From Ornithinimicrobium sp. CNJ-824 (GTDB taxonomy: Bacteria > Actinomycetota > Actinomycetes > Actinomycetales > Dermatophilaceae): a stretch of 59,252 nt of DNA. A program made the translations under genes and the position numbers. A model generated the notes under the pieces. That model saw only the letters and a program-made list of their open reading frames with translations, ran no database searches and had not been told where the DNA came from. Position 1 is the stretch's first letter, and each line of letters opens with the position of its first letter. Positions 7,910 through 16,886 of the stretch are shown here, piece after piece. The stretch lies in NCBI RefSeq assembly GCF_001942405.1, contig NZ_MKKA01000015.1, positions 1-59,252 of the forward strand, in the 5' to 3' direction.

Positions 7910-8908
7910 TCAGGCTCTCCCGGGCCGGCGCGTCCAACCGCGCGGCCGACGGGCGGCGACCACCCCGGCGAGCGCCGTCTGCACCTGCGACCAGGTGCCC
8001 GGCTCGGCCGGCGACAGCGGCAGCCGGACCATCGCGGTCCCCAGCCCCAGGCAGGCGAGCGTGGCCTTGACCGGCACCGGGTTGGTCTCGACGAACATCG
8101 CCTCCATGAGCGGCGCAAGCTGACCGAAGAGTTCCCGCGCCCGGTCCAGCTCCCCGCGCCGCGCGGCCCGGACGAGCTGCGCGGTCTCGACCGGGGCGAC
8201 GTTGGCGCACACCGACACCAGCCCCTGCGCGCCGACCGCGATCGAGGCGAGCGCGAGGTCGTCGTCCCCGGCGAGCACCACCCGCCCGGCGGGCGCCTCC
8301 TGGCAGATCCGGGCGATCTGCCGCAGGTCGCCGGAGGACTCCTTGACCGCGACGACCTGGTCGACCTCCCAGATCCGCCGCATGGCCGCCGGGGTGAGGT
8401 TGGTGCCGGTGCGCCCGGGCACGTTGTAGGCCACGATCGGCACCCCCGGCGCCGCCTCCGCGACCGCCCGGAAGTGCGCGACCAGGCCGCTGACCTGCGG
8501 CTTGTTGTAGTAGGGCGTGACCACCAGCAGCTCGTCCGCCCCTGCCGCGACCGCCTGGACGGCCAGCTCGCAGGTGCGCTCGGTGTCGTTGTGCCCGACG
8601 CCGACCACGACCGGCACGTGCCGCCGCAGCCGTCCCTCGCGCCGGGCCGCCGAGACGTGCTCGACCGCCTGCCGCACGAGCGCGTGCCGCTCGGGATCGG
8701 TCACGGTCGCAGCCTCGCCGGTCGAGCCGAGCACGACGAGGAAGTCGACGCCGCGCCCGTCGGCGAGCACGTGGTCGAGCAGCCGCGCGTACGCCGGGTG
8801 GTCCACCTCCGGCTTTCGCCCGGCCCCTCCCGCGTCGGTGCCGGTGGTGAACGGGGTCGCCAGGGCGACGCCGAGACCGGTGAACGGGGCAGCAGCCAGG
8901 TGGGACAT
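7910..8908 (-). CDS. dapA: 4-hydroxy-tetrahydrodipicolinate synthase (DapA)
   Basis: This 332-residue TIM-barrel protein has the family signatures LGSTGEAATV, the catalytic Tyr in VTPYYNKP, YNVPGRTG and the Schiff-base Lys in VVAVKESSGD. It condenses pyruvate with aspartate semialdehyde. The ATG (8908) has GAGAGG eight bases upstream. It lies 35 bp after dapB and is followed after 16 bp by dapD, so the genes form one transcription unit. The sequence looks catalytically intact. A member of the wider family (for example N-acetylneuraminate lyase-like) is possible, but the dapB and dapD neighbours make the call strong. Confidence 0.88.
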   Translation of the reverse strand: MSHLAAAPFTGLGVALATPFTTGTDAGGAGRKPEVDHPAYARLLDHVLADGRGVDFLVVLGSTGEAATVTDPERHALVRQAVEHVSAARREGRLRRHVPVVVGVGHNDTERTCELAVQAVAAGADELLVVTPYYNKPQVSGLVAHFRAVAEAAPGVPIVAYNVPGRTGTNLTPAAMRRIWEVDQVVAVKESSGDLRQIARICQEAPAGRVVLAGDDDLALASIAVGAQGLVSVCANVAPVETAQLVRAARRGELDRARELFGQLAPLMEAMFVETNPVPVKATLACLGLGTAMVRLPLSPAEPGTWSQVQTALAGVVAARRPRGWTRRPGRA

Positions 8909-8943
8909 GAGGAACCTCTCGTGCGGGCATGCGGCGCGCCCGG

Positions 8944-9741
8944 TCAGGCGGCAGCGTCCGGCGCGGGTGCGCCGGGGGTGGTGGGTGGTGTGCCGGCGGC
9001 GCCCGTGGTGGACGCGGGACCGGCGAGGGTCGTCAGGTGCTCGGCGGCCAGGTCGGCCATCGACCACCGTCCGGCGGGTCGGCCGACCAGCCAGCGGGCG
9101 GCGGTGAGGGCGCCGGCGGCGAAGATGGCCCGGTCGTGGGCCTCGTGGGTGATCGTGATCGTCTCCAGCGCGGAGGCGGCGAGAACCTCGTGCCGGCCGA
9201 CGACCTCGCCGACCCGCAGGCTGGTGGTCTGGACCGGGTGGGGGCCGGCGCCCCTGTCGTCACCGCCGCTGCCGTCGCCGCGCGTCCCCGCGACGAGCGC
9301 CTCCCGCAGCAGGACGGCCGTCCCGCTCGGGGCGTCCACCTTGTGCCGGTGGTGGGTGTCGGTGACGGCGAGGTCGACGGGGGAGGGGGCGTGCGCGGCA
9401 TACCGTCCCAGCGCGCGTGCCAGCTGCTCGACCAGGGCGACGCCGAGGGAGAAGTTGGGGGCGACGAGGACGGGCAGGTCGACGTCGGCCGGGACGAGCA
9501 CCGGGTCCCAGCCGGTGGTGCCGACGACCAGCGGGGTGCCGGTGCGGCGGGCCCAGGCGAGGTGGTCGGCGACCGCGTCGGCGGAGCTGACGTCGACCGC
9601 GACGTCGACGGGGGCCGGCCCGTCGAGGACCGTCCCTCGGCCGACCGCCCAGACGACCTCCACGTCGTCCTGCGACGCGGCGGCAGCCCGGATCGCCGAC
9701 CCGAGACGGCCGGTGCCGAGAAGTCCGACGGAGAGTGGCAT
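8944..9741 (-). CDS. dapB: 4-hydroxy-tetrahydrodipicolinate reductase (DapB)
   Basis: This 265-residue protein has an N-terminal nucleotide-binding GLLGTGRLG (5-13), VVGTTGW, APNFSLGV and the substrate and catalytic segment THHRHKVDAPSGTA (about 148-161), where the usual acidic EXHH is TDTHH. It reduces the DapA product with NAD(P)H. It is the first gene of the leftward dap-like operon. A clear ribosome site is not visible before its ATG. The Ala/Pro/Thr-rich C-terminal tail (about 25 residues) is not part of the family core. Confidence 0.85.
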   Translation of the reverse strand: MPLSVGLLGTGRLGSAIRAAAASQDDVEVVWAVGRGTVLDGPAPVDVAVDVSSADAVADHLAWARRTGTPLVVGTTGWDPVLVPADVDLPVLVAPNFSLGVALVEQLARALGRYAAHAPSPVDLAVTDTHHRHKVDAPSGTAVLLREALVAGTRGDGSGGDDRGAGPHPVQTTSLRVGEVVGRHEVLAASALETITITHEAHDRAIFAAGALTAARWLVGRPAGRWSMADLAAEHLTTLAGPASTTGAAGTPPTTPGAPAPDAAA

Positions 9742-9933
9742 GCGTCGAGTATGCCGCCGCTCGAAGGGGTCTTCAGGCAGTGTTTGTGCAGGTCAGAGAG
9801 GGTTTCCTGCCGGCCGCCCCGCTGACCGGACGATCTTCGGCGGTGGGGTGCCGGCGGCCTCCTGCGCGTCCCGCGGATTCGCGAGAAGTTGGTACGGGCC
9901 AGGAACGGGAGGGCCGGACCGCTCAGGGACCGC

Positions 9934-10617
9934 TCAGGGACGCACGAGCCCCGACCGGTAGGCCAGCGCCACGAGCTGGGCCCGGTCGTGCGAGCCTGTC
10001 TTCATGAGCAGCCGGGAGATGTGCGTCTTGACGGTGGCCTCGGAGAGGTAGAGCATCTCGGCCAGCTCGGCGTTGGTGGGGGCGTCGGCCATGAGCCGGA
10101 GGACCTCGATCTCGCGGGGGGAGAGGAACTCCAGCGTCGGCCGCCCCCGCCCGTCCGTCGCCGACATCGCCCGGAGGGTGGCGATCACCTTGCCCGCCAC
10201 GCTGGGGTCGATCCAGGAGCCGCCCTCGGCGACCGTCCGGACCGCGTCGACCAGGTCGGACGGCGCAGAGTGCTTGAGCAGGTAGCCGGAGGCCCCCGCC
10301 CGCAGCGCCCCGTAGAGCACGTCGTCGTGGTCGAAGGTGGTCAGCACGAGCACCGCGACGGTCTCGTCTCGTCCGCCCCGGCCCGCGGCGCCGTCGACCT
10401 GGTGCTCGGTGATCTGCCGGGTGGCCTCGACCCCGTCCGTCGTGGGCATCCGGATGTCCATGAGCACGACGTCGGGGTGCTCCCGGCGGGCGAGCATCAC
10501 CGCCTCGGCGCCGTCCCGTGCCGTGCCGACGACCTCGATGTCGGCCTCGGCGGCCAGCATCATGGACATGCCCTCCCGGACCTCCGGTTGGTCGTCGGCG
10601 ACCACCACGCGGATCAC
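9934..10617 (-). CDS. NarL/LuxR-type response regulator
   Basis: This 227-residue regulator has a receiver domain (1-125) with the acidic pair ADDQ, the phosphoacceptor Asp in VVLMDIRMP and the switch Lys in SGYLLK. A LuxR-type helix-turn-helix (about 160-220) reads LSPREIEVLRLMA and SEATVKTHISRLL. The GTG overlaps the kinase stop (GTGA) with a GGAGG ribosome site, so it is translationally coupled to the sensor and forms a two-component pair. The receiver carries a short Gly/Arg-rich insertion after TRQITEHQ. The 192 bp between it and dapB hold no gene; they include a tandem copy of GGACCGCTCAGG at its 3' end. Confidence 0.92.
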   Translation of the reverse strand: MIRVVVADDQPEVREGMSMMLAAEADIEVVGTARDGAEAVMLARREHPDVVLMDIRMPTTDGVEATRQITEHQVDGAAGRGGRDETVAVLVLTTFDHDDVLYGALRAGASGYLLKHSAPSDLVDAVRTVAEGGSWIDPSVAGKVIATLRAMSATDGRGRPTLEFLSPREIEVLRLMADAPTNAELAEMLYLSEATVKTHISRLLMKTGSHDRAQLVALAYRSGLVRP

Positions 10618-11937
10618 CGGGCACCTCCGTCGGCCGGCGCCGCCACCAGCGGCAGGTCCGCGGTCGTGACGAACTCCTCGCCCGTGCGGCCCGCGTCGAA
10701 GCGTCCGCCCACGAGCTCCACCCGCTGCCGGAGACCGACCAGCCCGTTGCCTCCGCCGCCCGTGTCCGGCCGGAAGCCTTCCGGGCCGGGCCGGCAGCGC
10801 ACCTGCAGCTGCAGCTCGTCGGCGCCCCAGGTGACGAACAGGTCGACGAGCGCGCCGTGCCCGGCGTGCTTCATCGCGTTGGCCAACGACTCCTGGATCA
10901 CCCGGTAGGCGGCCAGTCCCACCGACCAGTCCGGCTGCCGCGGTCGACCGGACCGGTGGACCTCGACGAGCACCCCGCTGCTGCGGGTGATGCGCACGAG
11001 CTCGTCCACCGAGTCCATCCCCGGCGGGCTGCTCACGACCTCCCGCTCCGCGGGGCCGTCCTGGTGCAGCACGCCCAGCAGCCGCTGCAGCTCGCGCATG
11101 CTCGTGGACCCGGTCTCCTCGACGCTCGTCAGCGCCTGCTCCACGGCGGCCCACCGGGGGTCGACGCCCCTCCCGCCGTCACACCCGACGTCACCGTCGT
11201 CCCCGTCCGCCTGGTCCCGGACGATCCCGCGCACCACCGCCCGGGCCCCGGCCGCCTGCATCATCATCGCGCTGACCGAGTGGGCCAGGATGTCGTGCAG
11301 CTCCCGGGCGATCCGGCGTCGCTCCTCGATGGCCGCGTGCTCCTCGACCTGCGCCAGCTCCCCCCCGCAGGCCGACCGCCTCCCGCTCGACCTGCAGCTG
11401 GTGGCGGCCGACGAGCCACACGCCCAGGACGGCCGCCGCCAGCACGCCCATGGCCAGGGGTGGCGCCAGCCCGCGGTCCGGCTGGAAGGGCACCGGCACC
11501 ACCACGGCCACCGCGGCCAGGAGCAGCACGGCCCGGCTGAGCCAGACGTGCTGCACGGTCGCCGCGGCCGCGTAGAGCGCCAGCATGACCCCGGCCAGCG
11601 GCCGCGCCGCCGGGGAGACGAAGGACAGCGCCGTCGTGGCCACGGCCATGACGGTCATGACGACGACCGGGTGGCGGCGGCGCAGCAGCAGGACCCCGTA
11701 GACCCCGGCCAGCAGTCCGCCGTAGAGACCGATCGAGACGTCGACGACGCCGAACGCCTGCCAGGGGTGTCCGTCGCGCGCGTCCGCCCGGGGGATGGTC
11801 AGCAGCAGGTCGACCGCGTAGACCACGACCGTCGCCAGGACGAAGGCCCCGTGGGTGCCCAGCCCGCGCACGACGCGCGCCCGGTCGAGCCGACCCAGGG
11901 CGGGGCGGGCTGGTGCAGCACGGGTGGGCGACGTCAT
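10614..11937 (-). CDS. NarL-family sensor histidine kinase, frameshifted at a G7 run
   Basis: About 440 residues when one extra base in the C-run at 11360-11366 is removed. The N-terminal half (from ATG 11937) has several membrane segments (about residues 25-165), including VLATVVVYAVDLLLT and AVLLLAAVAVVVPVP. Past the break lie the HisKA_3 box with the phospho-His in ELHDILAHSVSAMM, the N-box in ESLANAMKHAGHG and the G-box GGGGNGLVGLRQR. The two halves join exactly when the run is shortened to six, so this is probably a sequence error, although homopolymer phase variation is formally possible. It should phosphorylate the coupled regulator downstream; the signal is unknown. Confidence 0.85.
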
Positions 11938-12007
11938 ACCTCCCCCTTCCCGGCGCAGCGGTCCGTCCCTGCCATTGTCGCGCAGGACGGGGTATGAGGT
12001 GTGGTCG

Positions 12008-12053
12008 CGGCGTCCGTCCCTGCCACCCCCTGCTGCGGCAGGGACGGACGCCG
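12008..12053. repeat. 17-bp inverted repeat in a divergent promoter region
   Basis: Arms 12008-12024 and 12037-12053 are perfectly complementary with a 12-base loop. The arm core GTCCGTCCCTGCC recurs once more at about 11963-11975, next to the kinase start. The 368-bp gap 11938-12305 separates the divergent kinase and esterase genes and holds no gene. There is no T-run, so a repressor operator is as likely as an RNA hairpin. Confidence 0.45.
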
Positions 12054-12305
12054 GTCGTGGTGCGCGCGCGTCAGTCGTCCCAGGGCCGGCACGCTCACGG
12101 ATCGGCGGCTCCTCGACGAGAGGTGGCCCACCGGGTGCACCGTCAGTCAGTCTGGTGGGCGGGGTGGCCGGGGTCGTCATCCTCCAGAGTGATTTCCGGG
12201 AGTCGTGGGGCCGCAGGACCCCGTCGGAAGGAGGTGCGGGTGTGGCAGGCTGGGCGCACACGTCCTGCGCCCGGTGGCGGCGCGGACCCGGCACCAGGAG
12301 GACCC

Positions 12306-13049
12306 ATGGAGCGCGTGCAGGTCGACTTGGACACCGAGGGTGCGGGCCGTGGCACGGTCATCCGCTACGGCCACTGGGGGCGGCCGGTGCTGGTGTTCCC
12401 CTCGGAGGCCGGCCGCGCGTGGGACTTCGAGAACAACGGCATGGTCGAGGCGGTCCGGGACCTGAGCGACGGGGGCCGGGTCAAGCTCTACTGCGTCGAC
12501 GCCTTCGACCACCTGAGCTGGTCCGACAACAGCCTGCCGACCGAGGAGCGGGCGCGTCGTCACGGCACGTACGAGAAGTGGATCCTCGAGACGGTCGTGC
12601 CCCGGATCGACGAGGACTCGCCCGGCCACGCCGGGATCGTCACCACCGGCTGCAGCATGGGCGCCTTCCACGCGGTGAACTTCGGGCTCAAGCGGCCGGA
12701 CCTGTTCCCGGTGGCGATCGGCCTGTCCGGCAACTACGACCCGACGTCCTGGCACTGCTGGGGCGACCTGGGCGAGGCGACCTACTTCGCCAACCCGTGC
12801 GCCTACGTCCCGGGGATGGAGGACGGCCACCTCGACTGGGTGCGGGCGCACGCCAACATCCTGCTCGTCGTCGGCCAGGGAGCCTTCGAGGTGCACCCCA
12901 CCAAGTCGCTGCCCGGGGCCCATCAGCTGGCCGACCTGCTCGCCCAGAAGCACATCCCGCACGAGCTGGACGTCTGGGGCCACGACTCGGCCCACGACTG
13001 GCCGTGGTGGCGCAAGCAGCTGGCCCACCACCTGCCGCGGTTCTGCTGA
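12306..13049 (+). CDS. Putative esterase, alpha/beta hydrolase (esterase D-like family)
   Basis: This 247-residue protein has AGGAGG six bases before its ATG. The nucleophile elbow is GCSMGAFHA (Ser at about 121, in GxSxG form). A late HDSAHDWPWW provides the His, and acidic residues precede it. The layout fits the PF00756-type esterases that hydrolyse simple or acyl-sugar esters. There is no signal peptide, so it is cytoplasmic. It is divergent from the two-component pair and may be its target through the shared intergenic region; that is inference. Confidence 0.8.
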   Translation: MERVQVDLDTEGAGRGTVIRYGHWGRPVLVFPSEAGRAWDFENNGMVEAVRDLSDGGRVKLYCVDAFDHLSWSDNSLPTEERARRHGTYEKWILETVVPRIDEDSPGHAGIVTTGCSMGAFHAVNFGLKRPDLFPVAIGLSGNYDPTSWHCWGDLGEATYFANPCAYVPGMEDGHLDWVRAHANILLVVGQGAFEVHPTKSLPGAHQLADLLAQKHIPHELDVWGHDSAHDWPWWRKQLAHHLPRFC

Positions 13050-13066
13050 GGGGCCGGCCCGCGGAC

Positions 13067-13085
13067 GGGTGACCACCGGTCACCC
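13067..13085. terminator. Bidirectional hairpin between convergent genes
   Basis: An 8-bp GGGTGACC/GGTCACCC stem with a 3-base loop sits 18 bp after the esterase stop and 22 bp before the glycosyltransferase stop. Convergent placement suggests a shared terminator, though without a T-run. Confidence 0.45.
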
Positions 13086-13106
13086 CACCACGTGCCGGCC
13101 CGTCCG

Positions 13107-14676
13107 TCAGACGGTGGTCCGCCCCGACCGGTCCGCGGCAGCTGCGAGCTCAGGCGGCCCGCCTGCGTGCTGGCTCAGGAACCTCCTGAGCTCCACCTCG
13201 TCCTGCAGGTCCACCAGCGCAGAACCGTCGTCGGCGGGACGGCGGGGTTGGTGGGGCCACCTGTCCGGCACGGGTGCGTGGTGCAGCAGGGCGTCGTAGA
13301 CGCCCACGTAGGTCTCGGCCTGGGTCCGCCAGTCCATCAGGTCCACCGCGCGACGGCGGGCCGCCATCCCGAGCTCGACCCTTGCCTCCACGTCGTCGAG
13401 AAGGCCGACCACCGCGTCCGCGTAGGCCCCGATGTCGCCCGAGGGCACCAGGATCCCGGTCTCACCCACCGAGGCACGGGTCTCGATCAGGTCGAAGGAG
13501 ACGGTCGGCAGGCCGAAGGCCATGTACTCCAACGTCTTGTTCATGGTCGAGAACCGGTTGAGGGGAGTATCCATGTCCGGCCCGAGTCCGATGTCGGCCG
13601 CGCTGAGGTACTCCCTGACCTCGGCCGGTCCCACCCGTCCCGTGAAGACGACGTGGTCGTCGAGGTCGAGGGCGGTGCACTGGCGACGCAGGTCCTCCAG
13701 GCAGTCGCCGAACCCCATGAGGACGGCGCGGACACCGGTCCTGCCCCGCCGGTGGACGAGTTCGTCCATGAGCAGCAGCACGTTGTCGACACCGTCCTGG
13801 GGGCCCATGATTCCGATGTAGGCGAGCAGGTGCTCGGCTCCCTCCCGGATGCTGCACGTGGGGTAGACCGGCCTCATCACCGTGGTGTCCGGGCCGCTCC
13901 GGACGACCGCGAGCCGGCGCGTCGGCACGTGGTCGCGCTCCTGGACGATGCGTAGGTAGGAACCGTTGGTCTCGATCGCCTGGTCGGCCACCCAGTAGGT
14001 CATCCGCTCCAGCCACCGCAGCGCGCCCAGCTCCACGCGTCCGCCCAGGCCGTCCGGTTCACCGAAGCGGGACAGGAAGAGCTCGGGGCACAGGTCGTGG
14101 TGGTCGTAGACGAACCGGACGCCGCGCAGCCGCCACAGCAGCGCCAGCAGCCAGTAGGTGTCCGGCGGGTTGCACGCCTGGATGACGTCGAACCTCGACC
14201 GCCTCCAGGCGATGGTGGACAGGAGGGCGGTCCGCACCCACGAGTAGGCGAACTCCAGGGCGAACCCGGCCAGGCCCTGGGCCTCCGGCGCCGGTGGGTA
14301 CCGGTGGATGTGTACGCCGTCCAGCAGCTCGTAGCGGGAGTCATCCGGTCCCTGGGGACAGATGACGGTCACCCCGTAGCCCTGTGCGATCAGCGCCTGG
14401 CACTCCAGCCAGACCCGTCGGTCGAGCGGCACGGGAAGGTTCTGAACGATGACGAGCACGTGGGGCGTGGGTGTGGACGGCGGCGACTCCTCGGGCGGGT
14501 GGGCCGCCCTGCCGCGTGTCGACGAGCCAGTTCTCAGCGGCGTCAGGTAGGTGGCCAGAAGCGGGATGGTGACCCCGGAAAGAATCTTCGACGCAGCGAC
14601 CGCCAGGGCATGCGCGCGGCGTCGATGGGCGCCTCCGGGGGGGGCGATGGTCGAGAACGGTGGCTGCGATAGCCAT
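13107..14676 (-). CDS. GT4 glycosyltransferase with hydrophobic N-terminal extension, frameshifted at a G8 run
   Basis: About 522 residues if one base is removed from the G-run at 14637-14644. The start is then ATG 14676 with GGAG seven bases upstream; without the correction the protein would begin at a GTG (14459) lacking a ribosome site. The extension contains a possible membrane-associated helix (AVAASKILSGVTIPLLATYL). The GT-B core starts at VLVIVQNLPVPLDRRVWLE, and the donor-site EX7E-like segment is KTLEYMAFGLPTVSFD. It probably adds a nucleotide-sugar unit to a lipid-linked oligosaccharide in the surface polysaccharide pathway. It lies downstream of the SGNH and AcpS genes on the same strand. 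Confidence 0.82.
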
Positions 14677-14942
14677 GGGGATCTCCTGTCACGAGGAGCT
14701 CCAGCCGTCGGTCCGCGCCACGAAGGCTAAGGGGGTCCCCTCCCCCTGGGCACGACGGACTGGTCTAGGTCGAGCGACGACGGCCGTATCCGTGACCACG
14801 ATCGCTTCGCGCGACCGGCCGCCTAGTACACCGGGGCGGGCGTCACGGTTTGTCGGTCCGCGCTCCACGGGTCGCAGGCGTCCGTGGTCCCGGCGATGAA
14901 AACCTCTGTCACGAGCTGCCTGGCCGCCTTCGGCCGGGCATC

Positions 14943-14974
14943 GACCCACACCCTGCATTGTGGGTCAGGTCACA
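14943..14974. promoter_or_regulatory. CRP/GlxR-like site and hairpin in the 372-bp leader of the glycosyltransferase gene
   Basis: TGTGGGTCAGGTCACA (14959-14974) resembles the TGTGA-N6-TCACA sites of CRP-family regulators with one mismatch. It overlaps one arm of an 8-bp hairpin (14943-14950 with 14959-14966). The surrounding gap 14677-15048, between the AcpS stop and the glycosyltransferase start, holds no gene; it includes a conspicuously AT-rich patch at 14960-15025. Confidence 0.3.
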
Positions 14975-15048
14975 AAGTAACGCGTGTGCAAGGCCCAGGT
15001 AAAGGGTTGGCACAGAATTTTTCTTGCCCGTTCGGGTGCGGGCGGTCC

Positions 15049-15419
15049 TCACCGCATCCCGGACCAGGCAAAGGCGCAGGCCAGGGCGACACGGTCGCCC
15101 AGGGTGACGTCGACCCGGACCGTCGTCGCCGGGGGGGCCAACCGTCGGGCAGCGTCACCTTGCCACCGGCGGCGTCGGGGAGTACGTGGATCGACCGCCA
15201 GGGGACCGGGCCGTCGTCGATCACCCCCAGCGACTTCCACACGGACTCCTTCCCGGCCAGCAGCGCGCTGAAGCCGATCTCCGGCCGGCCGGCCCGCCGC
15301 GCCCACAAGGCCTCGTCGGGCGCGAACCACCGACGCTCGAAGGCCGTGCCGTACCGCTCCAGCAGACGAGCGACACGGGCGACCTCGACCACATCGATCC
15401 CCACACCGAGGAGCGGCAC
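15049..15419 (-). CDS. acpS: Holo-acyl-carrier-protein synthase (AcpS), frameshifted at a G7 run
   Basis: About 123 residues if one base is added to the G-run at 15131-15137. The N-terminal half has GVGIDVVEVARV (metal-binding Asp) and the signature FSALLAGKESVWKSLG (catalytic Glu and Lys). The C-terminal half, in the next frame, reads VDVTLGDRVALACAFAW, the usual last strand. It transfers 4'-phosphopantetheine from CoA to a carrier-protein Ser. It is close to an ACP gene in a divergent unit, so it may serve that carrier; whether it is also the cell's only AcpS cannot be seen. It lies 3 bp after the SGNH gene in the same operon. Confidence 0.85.
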
Positions 15420-15422
15420 GGC

Positions 15423-16244
15423 TCAGGGCGTGACGTCGGCGAGGTGTCCGACCAGCTCGGCGGCCAGGCGCTCCGACCCCACGGTGTTGAGGTGGGCCCC
15501 GTCGGAGCTGTAGCCGGAGAAGAGCTCGGGTGCCCTCAGCACCCCTTCGGGGTCGGTGGCCTCCAGCTTGGCCAGGTCGAAGAGCTCACCGTTCCCGTAG
15601 GTCTGGCGCATCAGCTCGTTGTAGCGCTCCCGGGTGGCGTTGTCGTCGCGACCCGCCAGGATCTTCAGGTGGTCGCGTATCCCGTACGGACCCGTCGTGA
15701 GCGGGACCGTCAGGTGGACGAACCGCACGTCCGGATAGTCGCTCTCCAACCGGGAGAGAGTGTTCTGGTAGCGGGCGAAGAGGGCCTCGACGTCGGAGTT
15801 CCACCGGATGTCGATGTAGCAGAACTTCAGCGCGGCGACGTCGACCTGTTCGCCCAGACCGGCCCGTAGGGTGGCATCGAAGTTCTTCAGCTTGCCGACG
15901 GGGTGACGGTTCTCGCCGATGAGGGCATGGACGAGCAGGCCGTCCTGCGGCAGATCGGGTGACTCTCCCGGTGCGATCTCGATCACCGGTGGCGGATCCA
16001 CCTCGTGTGCGGCGTAGACCCTGTCCAAGCCGTCCAGGATGTTGCGACCGACCGACATGTGTCCGAAGAAGATCCGTTGCCCTGCCACCGCCTCGAGCTG
16101 CTCGACGTCCGCGAGGGCGGCGCCCTCGGCGGCGACCGCCGTGTAGGACGGCGTCGGATCCCACCACACCGTTGCCGCACCTGCCGTCAGCACCCCGGTG
16201 ACGACTGTGACTGCGGCGAGACGTCTGACCACCCTGCGGTTCAC
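15423..16244 (-). CDS. Secreted SGNH-hydrolase-like protein
   Basis: 273 residues with an N-terminal signal or anchor (RRVVRRLAAVTVVTGVLTAGA). Instead of GDS it has FFGHMSVGRNIL, the GHxSVG variant in which the Ser is the likely nucleophile, and a late SSDGAHLNTVG provides the Asp-x-x-His pair. Such proteins add or remove acyl groups on extracellular glycans. It heads the leftward unit SGNH-AcpS-glycosyltransferase and diverges from the ACP gene across 170 bp. The acyl-glycan role is inferred from the neighbourhood. Confidence 0.7.
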   Translation of the reverse strand: MNRRVVRRLAAVTVVTGVLTAGAATVWWDPTPSYTAVAAEGAALADVEQLEAVAGQRIFFGHMSVGRNILDGLDRVYAAHEVDPPPVIEIAPGESPDLPQDGLLVHALIGENRHPVGKLKNFDATLRAGLGEQVDVAALKFCYIDIRWNSDVEALFARYQNTLSRLESDYPDVRFVHLTVPLTTGPYGIRDHLKILAGRDDNATRERYNELMRQTYGNGELFDLAKLEATDPEGVLRAPELFSGYSSDGAHLNTVGSERLAAELVGHLADVTP

Positions 16245-16414
16245 GAGATGTCCTCTCTCGTCTGTGCCCCTGAAACGTGCGACGTTACACCGCGAGGTCG
16301 CACCGGGGAATGGCCTGAAGGATGATTTTTTCGTGCTCTCGAAACGGGGACAGCCGGAGGCCGGATCACTACACTCATCCGGGGAAGGTGATTTCCGAGC
16401 GCAGGGAGGGCACC

Positions 16415-16687
16415 ATGAGTTCGCACGTGCCGGAGCGGATCCGACAGTTCATCCTGACCTCCTACCTGTTCGGCGACCACCATCGGATGCCCTCCGACAC
16501 CGAGTCCTTGATGGCCTCCGGCGTGCTGGACTCCACGGGCGTCCTGGAACTCATCGAGTTCCTCGAGTCCGAGTTCGGCATCTCGGTGGCGGAGTCCGAG
16601 ACGGTGCCGGCCAACCTGGACAGCATCGACGGACTGGTCTGCTACGTCAGTGCCAAGGAGCAGGCGGGTGACGAGGGTGTGGCGTGA
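16415..16687 (+). CDS. Acyl carrier protein
   Basis: This 90-residue acidic protein has the phosphopantetheine attachment motif GVLDSTGVLELIEFLE (Ser about 40) and the helical spacing of a stand-alone carrier protein. The ATG has GGGAGGG five bases upstream. Its stop overlaps the next gene's GTG (GTGA), and a 6-bp hairpin (16361-16382) lies in its leader. A carrier protein inside a polysaccharide locus, next to AcpS and an AsnB-type amidotransferase, suggests that an acyl or aminoacyl group is activated here for transfer to a glycan or its lipid carrier. Confidence 0.88.
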   Translation: MSSHVPERIRQFILTSYLFGDHHRMPSDTESLMASGVLDSTGVLELIEFLESEFGISVAESETVPANLDSIDGLVCYVSAKEQAGDEGVA

Positions 16688-16886
16688 GTGAGGACATGGT
16701 GGAGCGGCTGCTCGCCGAGGCTGCGCACCTGCCACCGGTCCCTGACCGTCGGCTGGACGCGCTGAGGCGAGCCATCCTCGTCGAGGACTGGCTCGACGTC
16801 GTCCTCTCGGACGAGCAGATCGCGGGAGCGACCTCACGGATCCGGCGGTGCTTCGAGAGCTCGCGGCCTTGTCCCGGTCGGGCTGA
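16684..16886 (+). CDS. Small unrecognised protein coupled between ACP and AsnB, frameshifted
   Basis: Starts at a GTG that overlaps the ACP stop and, if one base is added to the GGG at about 16827-16831, ends at a TGA whose last base is the first base of the AsnB ATG. The corrected product is about 67 residues, charged and helical (RRLDALRRAILVEDWLDVVL). I do not recognise a family. The perfect overlaps on both sides argue that it is real and made in fixed ratio with its neighbours, perhaps as an adaptor between carrier protein and amidotransferase; that role is a guess. Confidence 0.6.

Noticed and set aside
4595..9741. Tabtoxin-like beta-lactam biosynthesis cluster
   Set aside because: dapD- and lysA-like genes fit, but no beta-lactam synthetase or other tabtoxin genes adjoin; the AsnB-like genes are 7-20 kb away inside the polysaccharide locus.
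14689..14958. An 89-residue minus-strand frame upstream of the GT4 gene
   Set aside because: Arg/Gly-rich composition, no ribosome site, no recognisable family, and it covers the region expected to be the glycosyltransferase leader.
11360..15137. Homopolymer runs as deliberate phase-variation switches
   Set aside because: Similar one-base breaks occur at many sites without long runs and in non-surface genes, so error is the simpler explanation; read data would be needed to revive this.
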